Source of the DNA: an uncultured Clostridia bacterium
GTDB lineage: Bacteria > Bacillota > Clostridia > Oscillospirales > Oscillospiraceae
Reading direction: 5' to 3'
Assembly (NCBI GenBank): GCA_947058885.1
Contig: CAMSIF010000011.1
Location: forward strand, 1-37,947
Length of the DNA stretch: 37,947 nt
The position numbers were made by a program, and so were the translations under genes. Below, in pieces: positions 33,963 to 37,947 of this stretch. A model generated the notes under the pieces. That model had not been told where the DNA came from, made no database searches, and saw nothing but the letters and a program-made list of their open reading frames with translations. The first letter of the stretch is position 1. Every line of letters begins with the position of its first letter.

Positions 33963-34007
33963 ATTCTGCCCTCCTTAAATTTATGACAAATTTTAACACA
34001 ACACCTA

Positions 34008-34036
34008 TTGAAACCGTCCCGGCCTGCCGATATCAA
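34008..34036 (+). promoter_or_regulatory. possible promoter of the coiled-coil gene
   Basis: TTGAAA (34008-34013), 17-bp spacer, TATCAA (34031-34036); AGGAGGG and ATG 34066 follow. The -10 matches only 4 of 6, so this is tentative. Confidence 0.35.
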
Positions 34037-34065
34037 TAACATATCCATCAACAGGAGGGACGAAC

Positions 34066-34869
34066 ATGGGCGGCATAAGCGTCACCACCGCAAACTCAAT
34101 ATCCGCACAACAATCCTGGTTGCCAGAACAGTCAATACCTCTTTCTCCAGACAACATACAGCAAGCAGACGCATTAGATACCTCCACTGCTAAAGAGGTA
34201 GATATAAAGTCCTTACTCGAACAGGAAAAAGAAAAAACAAAAAGCCTGGTTGAGATGATGCGCGAAGCACGCGAAAAAGCGGAACAACAGTCCAAAGCCC
34301 TGCAAAAACTCTATAAACCCAATAAATCACAATATAATGAGGCCCCCAGAGAGGCCTACACCCGCCTTGCCAGAGCCAAAAACCGTACCCAAGTCAACGC
34401 CGCTACCGGCTACGCCCGGCGCCGTCTGGCCCAGTTAAAACGGGAACTGCGCCGCGACACCGACAACTCCTCCACTATTCGCGCCGCCATCAGTCAACTC
34501 CAAAAGGCCATTAACCGCTCGGAAAAGAAAAAAAGAGACCTCGACCGGGAAAAACTCCTGGAAACCCAGCGCGCCAGATGCGAACGGGAACAGCAGCTCA
34601 AAGAACAACAGCGGCTCCGCCAGGAACTGGAACGCCGCAAAACCCAACGCATGATTCGCGAAAACGCCTACATCCAAGAGGCAAACATCGACGCCAGACT
34701 CCACACCCAAACGGCCCAGCCGTCTCAGCTTCAACTGGAACTCCGTCAACAGGCCCAGACAATTACCAACACGCCCCTCGCTTCTCCAGAAGCCGCTATC
34801 CAGCAGTACGCCGCTTCCGCTGCCATGGAGAGCACCGCGCCCGCTCCAGAAATCTTGATTGAATCTTAA
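34066..34869 (+). CDS. hypothetical coiled-coil protein (267 aa), family not recognised
   Basis: I do not recognise this protein. It has no signal peptide and no membrane helix. Residues 1-45 are Ser/Gln/Asp-rich and look disordered. About 45-85 (LLEQEKEKTKSLVEMMREAR) and 155-215 (KKKRDLDREKLLETQ to RRKTQRMIREN) are highly charged and should form helices or coiled coils. Between them is a basic block, TRLARAKNRTQVNAATGYAR to IRAAISQLQKAINRSEKKKR. The tail (215-267) is Gln/Ala/Pro-rich. One cysteine. The gene is real by its AGGAGGGA ribosome site, an open frame of full length and a possible promoter. It lies alone between divergent arcA and convergent queH. Its coding strand is C-rich and G-poor, the reverse of most + strand genes here. 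Confidence 0.75.
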   Translation: MGGISVTTANSISAQQSWLPEQSIPLSPDNIQQADALDTSTAKEVDIKSLLEQEKEKTKSLVEMMREAREKAEQQSKALQKLYKPNKSQYNEAPREAYTRLARAKNRTQVNAATGYARRRLAQLKRELRRDTDNSSTIRAAISQLQKAINRSEKKKRDLDREKLLETQRARCEREQQLKEQQRLRQELERRKTQRMIRENAYIQEANIDARLHTQTAQPSQLQLELRQQAQTITNTPLASPEAAIQQYAASAAMESTAPAPEILIES

Positions 34870-34887
34870 CGCGGTGTCCAGCTCGCT

Positions 34888-35454
34888 CTATATAGCTTGA
34901 AACCGTTCGCGGTCCTTCTCAATCTGCTTGGCGTACCGCTCTTCTTCCGAAAAAACACACCCGCAGTATTTTTGCATGTAGAGCGACAATTCCCTCGCCT
35001 TAGCCTGCCCCTGCCGGAATCCAGGACGAAAATCACGATACAAAAACTGAACCCCATAACGCTCCGCAATCGTCTCCGCAGTCCGGCAAATCCCCTCATG
35101 GTCCTGATAGGGACTGACCAGCAGCGTGGTACAGAAATGCGTAAAGCCGTTTTCAGCGGCGTACCGCGCTGTTCCTTCCAAACGGCAGGCGTAACAATAC
35201 CCGCAGCGATGGCCGATATCGCCCGCCACTGCCCGGACAAATTCGCGTAAACCATACTCCTCCCGCACAACCAGCTGCAAATCAATGGACGCGGCGTAAC
35301 TCACAAGAGTATCCCGCCGGGCCTTGTACTCCTGATAGGGATGGATGTTCGGATTGTACCAGAACGAAACAGGCTCTATACCCTCGCCTCGCAGACTGTC
35401 AACACAGTACACACTGCAAGGCGCACAGCACGTATGCAGAAGAAGACGCTCCAT
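34888..35454 (-). CDS. queH: epoxyqueuosine reductase QueH
   Basis: QueH reduces epoxyqueuosine to queuosine in tRNA, the last step of the pathway, and replaces the cobalamin-dependent QueG in many anaerobes. The DUF208 signature cysteines are present: LLHTCCAPCSVY near residue 5, HRCGYCYACRLEGTA near residue 90, and YCGC near the C-terminus; these bind an iron-sulfur cluster and a second metal. 188 aa, normal. The frame is open upstream to 35583, but ATG 35454 has AGGAGGG 5 nt before it and gives the family N-terminus. It has its own promoter and is divergent from spoIIA. It completes the job of QueA, encoded at the left of the window. Confidence 0.94.
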   Translation of the reverse strand: MERLLLHTCCAPCSVYCVDSLRGEGIEPVSFWYNPNIHPYQEYKARRDTLVSYAASIDLQLVVREEYGLREFVRAVAGDIGHRCGYCYACRLEGTARYAAENGFTHFCTTLLVSPYQDHEGICRTAETIAERYGVQFLYRDFRPGFRQGQAKARELSLYMQKYCGCVFSEEERYAKQIEKDRERFQAI

Positions 35455-35482
35455 AAAACCCTCCTTGTGCCGTCCTGGGAAT

Positions 35483-35511
35483 ATCTTACCACATGCACCG
35501 GGGTTTGTCAA
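35483..35511 (-). promoter_or_regulatory. sigma-A promoter of queH
   Basis: Minus strand: perfect TTGACA (35506-35511), 17-bp spacer, TAAGAT (35483-35488), followed by the queH ribosome site. Confidence 0.8.
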
Positions 35512-35555
35512 AATGTATATACAAAAAAATATAAATTTTTCTCTTCCCGCCCTCT

Positions 35556-35589
35556 TTCGACAGAAAAGGCCGGAAGGACACATTATAAT
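35556..35589 (+). promoter_or_regulatory. Spo0A box and long-spacer promoter of the spoIIA operon
   Basis: TTCGACA (35556-35562) is the exact complement of the Spo0A box TGTCGAA. Its TCGACA also matches the -35 consensus 5 of 6 and lies 21 bp before TATAAT (35584-35589). This is the layout of Spo0A-activated sigma-A promoters with 21-22-bp spacers (spoIIE, spoIIG of Bacillus). Confidence 0.6.
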
Positions 35590-35618
35590 AACTGCAAGCT
35601 GAAAAGTTTGCAGTTATT
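35587..35618 (+). other. hairpin-forming inverted repeat before spoIIAA
   Basis: Perfect 11-bp inverted repeat, AATAACTGCAA (35587-35597) and TTGCAGTTATT (35608-35618), 10-nt loop, followed by TTTA. It overlaps the -10 box. It could be an operator or a terminator-like element on the + strand. Confidence 0.45.
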
Positions 35619-35645
35619 TTTACATACAGAAGAAGGAGACAAGCC

Positions 35646-35951
35646 ATGGAGATGAAATATAGGGCGGAAAACCGCCAGCTCACCATACGCCTCAGCGGGG
35701 AGCTGGACCACCACGCGGCAAAAGACCTGATGGATTCCATCGACCGGCTGCTGGAACAAAACCTGCCTGTTAAGACCTTCCTGGACATGGAAGGCCTCAC
35801 GTTTATGGACAGCTCCGGCATCGCCGTGGTACTGCGTGCTAAACGCAGAATGGAGGCCCTCTCCGGAAGCCTGGTTGTAATCAATATCCCAAGGCAGGCG
35901 GCGCGGGTCCTGGAGACGGCCGGCCTGAACCGGTACGTGGAATTGGTATGA
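35646..35951 (+). CDS. spoIIAA: anti-sigma F factor antagonist SpoIIAA
   Basis: A STAS-domain protein of 101 aa that, when unphosphorylated, pulls the anti-sigma factor SpoIIAB off sigma-F in the forespore. The regulatory serine lies in the conserved FMDSSGIAVVL motif (S56/S57), the site that SpoIIAB phosphorylates and SpoIIE dephosphorylates. Length and motif position match other SpoIIAA proteins. AAGGAG precedes the ATG. First gene of the three-gene operon, 12 bp before spoIIAB. Transcription probably depends on Spo0A (box at 35556-35562). Confidence 0.96.
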   Translation: MEMKYRAENRQLTIRLSGELDHHAAKDLMDSIDRLLEQNLPVKTFLDMEGLTFMDSSGIAVVLRAKRRMEALSGSLVVINIPRQAARVLETAGLNRYVELV

Positions 35952-35963
35952 GGAGGGATACAA

Positions 35964-36410
35964 ATGAAACCGAAAACTACAAACTACATAGTTTTTGAAT
36001 GTCTGAGCCGCAGCGCAAACGAAGCCTTTGCCCGCGGGGCGGTAGCTTGCTTCGCCGCCCAGCTGGACCCGACCCTGGAGGAATTGGGAGACATTAAAAC
36101 CGCTGTCAGCGAGGCGGTAACCAACGCCATTGTTCACGCCTACCCGGACACCCTTGGCAGGATTGTGGTCAGGGCGCGGGTGCTGGAGGAGGACATTTTA
36201 GAAATATCCGTCCGGGACTGGGGACGGGGTATCCCGGACGTGAAACAGGCCCGCCAGCCCCTATTTACCACCGGAGGAGAGGAGCGCAGCGGTATGGGCT
36301 TTACTATCATGGAGAGCTTCATGGACTCCCTCACTGTCCGTTCCGTCCAGGGCAAGGGAACCCGGGTCACCATGAGCCGCCGGATTAAGCCCCGGCGTAC
36401 TGGACAGTGA
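35964..36410 (+). CDS. spoIIAB: anti-sigma F factor and serine kinase SpoIIAB
   Basis: A GHKL-type kinase of 148 aa that binds and inhibits sigma-F and phosphorylates SpoIIAA. The ATP-binding Bergerat fold is clear: N-box EAVTNAIVHAY near residue 51, G1 box VRDWGRGIPD near residue 90 and G2 box GMGFTIMESF near residue 111. Length is normal. AGGAGG lies before the ATG. The stop overlaps the sigF start codon (GTGA), so kinase and sigma factor are made in linked amounts, as expected for partners that must be kept in balance. Confidence 0.96.
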   Translation: MKPKTTNYIVFECLSRSANEAFARGAVACFAAQLDPTLEELGDIKTAVSEAVTNAIVHAYPDTLGRIVVRARVLEEDILEISVRDWGRGIPDVKQARQPLFTTGGEERSGMGFTIMESFMDSLTVRSVQGKGTRVTMSRRIKPRRTGQ

Positions 36411-37111
36411 CCGCCGGAACGCTGGACCTCATCCTCCAGGCGCGGCAGGGGGACGAGGCCGCCGCCGCGAAGGTCCTGGAGGAGAACAGCGGCCTTATCT
36501 GGGCCGTGGTGCGGCGGTACTACGGCAGGGGCGTGGAGCCGGACGACCTCTACCAGCTAGGCTGCCTGGGATTCCTCAAAGCGGTACGAGGGTTCGACGC
36601 CGGATACGGCACCCAGTTTTCCACCTATGCCGTACCCAAGATTGCAGGGGAAATCCGGCGGTATCTCCGGGACAACGGCGCTATCAAAGTGGGACGCAGT
36701 ATTCGGGAGCAGAGCATCTGCATTTACGCCGCCCGGGAACGGCTGCAAGCGCAGTTGGGGAGAGAGCCGGTTCTTTCAGAGCTCAGCGAGGCTACAGGTC
36801 TGACCCCGGAGGAAATTGCCGCCGCAGAACTGGCCGCCGCTCCGCCGGACAGCCTCCAGCAGGAGAATGCCGACGGCCTGACCCTCGAATCCACCCTGGC
36901 CAGCCCGGTTACCGAGGAGAGCATGGTGGAGCGCATCGCCCTGCGCGCCGCCATTGACGCCCTGCCGGAGCAGGAACGGAAAACTATCCTTCTTCGGTTT
37001 TTCAAGGGCCTGACCCAGCAGCAGTGCGCCCGGATTCTTGGTGTCAGCCAGGTGCAGGTATCCCGGCTGGAGAAACGGGCCATTGAGCGGCTGCGAAGAG
37101 AAATGGGGTAG
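36407..37111 (+). CDS. sigF: RNA polymerase sigma factor SigF
   Basis: Forespore-specific sigma factor of the sigma-70 family, 234 aa. Region 2 is seen at about residues 40-100 (DLYQLGCLGFLKAVRGFD, then TQFSTYAVPKIAGEIRRYLR). Region 3 has SIREQSICIYAARERL, and region 4 has LPEQERKTILLRFF and TQQQCARILGVSQVQVSRLE, the helix-turn-helix that reads the -35 box. It starts at GTG 36407, overlapping the spoIIAB stop. No spoVA genes follow; a separate small membrane-protein gene comes next with its own promoter. Confidence 0.96.
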   Translation: MTAGTLDLILQARQGDEAAAAKVLEENSGLIWAVVRRYYGRGVEPDDLYQLGCLGFLKAVRGFDAGYGTQFSTYAVPKIAGEIRRYLRDNGAIKVGRSIREQSICIYAARERLQAQLGREPVLSELSEATGLTPEEIAAAELAAAPPDSLQQENADGLTLESTLASPVTEESMVERIALRAAIDALPEQERKTILLRFFKGLTQQQCARILGVSQVQVSRLEKRAIERLRREMG

Positions 37112-37145
37112 AGGTGTTTTCAGCCTTTTTTCCGCAAAAAAATGA

Positions 37146-37174
37146 TTGTAATTTCCGTCAGAATGCTGTATACT
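37146..37174 (+). promoter_or_regulatory. sigma-A type promoter for the small membrane protein
   Basis: TTGTAA (37146-37151), 17-bp spacer, TATACT (37169-37174), with GGGAGG and ATG 37207 downstream. Confidence 0.65.
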
Positions 37175-37206
37175 ATGGAGGAAGTATTGAACTGGGAGGT
37201 TCTACC

Positions 37207-37398
37207 ATGAAAAGTACATGGCGTTTTGTTTTGAAAATCGTGGGGCTGTCCCTGGCGGCGGCAGGCGTGATCTGTGTGATAATTGGCTGCTGGGATAAGC
37301 TGGCTGAGGAGGCCGCCGGCCTGCGCAGTAAGCTGCAGGGCAAGGGTAACTACCCCGAGTTCTCCGATTATGACGACGATCTGTTTTACGAAGAATGA
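37207..37398 (+). CDS. small single-pass membrane protein (63 aa), unknown
   Basis: Short basic N-terminus, one hydrophobic helix at about residues 8-28 (LKIVGLSLAAAGVICVIIGC), a charged segment, and a strongly acidic tail (residues 49-63, DYDDD and FYEE). I do not recognise a named family, though similar small proteins occur in related Clostridia. An ATG at 37207 is chosen over the in-frame start at 37114 because GGGAGG lies 9 nt upstream and a good promoter sits between the two. It lies between sigF and ligA; a GC-rich hairpin follows. Any link to sporulation is unproven. Confidence 0.7.
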   Translation: MKSTWRFVLKIVGLSLAAAGVICVIIGCWDKLAEEAAGLRSKLQGKGNYPEFSDYDDDLFYEE

Positions 37399-37417
37399 TT
37401 GCCGCCTCTGAAAGTGA

Positions 37418-37947
<530 letters not shown>

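Noticed and set aside
35570-35605. Sigma-H promoter upstream of spoIIAA
   Set aside because: GGAAGGACA and GCTGAAA resemble the two boxes but are about 16 bp apart, not the usual 11-12.

Overview
The window looks like a chromosome segment of a GC-rich, endospore-forming Clostridia member, most likely an Oscillospiraceae-type gut anaerobe (Flavonifractor/Lawsonibacter/Oscillibacter neighbourhood). The reasons are the spoIIAA-spoIIAB-sigF operon, LexA and WhiA of Firmicutes type, a class II galT, short-form HisG with HisZ, strong AGGAGG ribosome sites, and proteins resembling known families of that group. This placement is inference from gene content; no rRNA or tRNA gene is present to confirm it.

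Layout. 1-5 kb: an acetyltransferase, queA, then a leftward pair of a UvrA-like ATPase lacking the UvrB-binding insert and a HAD phosphatase. 5-7.7 kb: a second acetyltransferase, gltX and a SpoIIM-family membrane protein. These end at a strong terminator shared with the convergent lexA. 8.6-11.2 kb: an unusual cytoplasmic ParB-like/BMP fusion protein overlapped by a metallophosphoesterase. 11.25-19.9 kb: a complete leftward histidine operon, yerC(hisR)-hisZ-G-D-C-B-H-A-F-IE-hisJ. Genes overlap or nearly touch, and a TrpR-family repressor candidate leads the operon behind a clear sigma-A promoter with a palindrome in its spacer. 20-24 kb: AraC regulator, galK and galT (Leloir galactose use). 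24-28.5 kb: whiA and dnaE. 28.6-30.1 kb: a membrane-anchored lysozyme/GH19-like protein and a bactofilin.

30.2-34 kb: a leftward arginine module: arginine deiminase, ornithine carbamoyltransferase, and a protein of the ArgZ/AgrE C-terminal (TIGR00300) type, probably an ornithine cyclodeaminase. Together they would turn arginine into citrulline, ornithine and finally proline. A 329-bp intergenic stretch between arcA and the transferase gene carries four tandem hairpins. From about 32.6 to 34.9 kb the + strand is strongly C-rich and G-poor regardless of gene direction, covering arcA and an orphan coiled-coil protein. 34.9-37.9 kb: queH, the spoIIA operon behind a promoter with a perfect Spo0A box and long spacer, a small membrane protein, and the 5' part of ligA cut by the window end.

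Most of the window is ordinary core metabolism. The parts I find least explained are the ParB/BMP-phosphoesterase pair, the orphan coiled-coil protein with its skewed surroundings, the hairpin element next to the arginine genes, and the split arginine-to-proline route.
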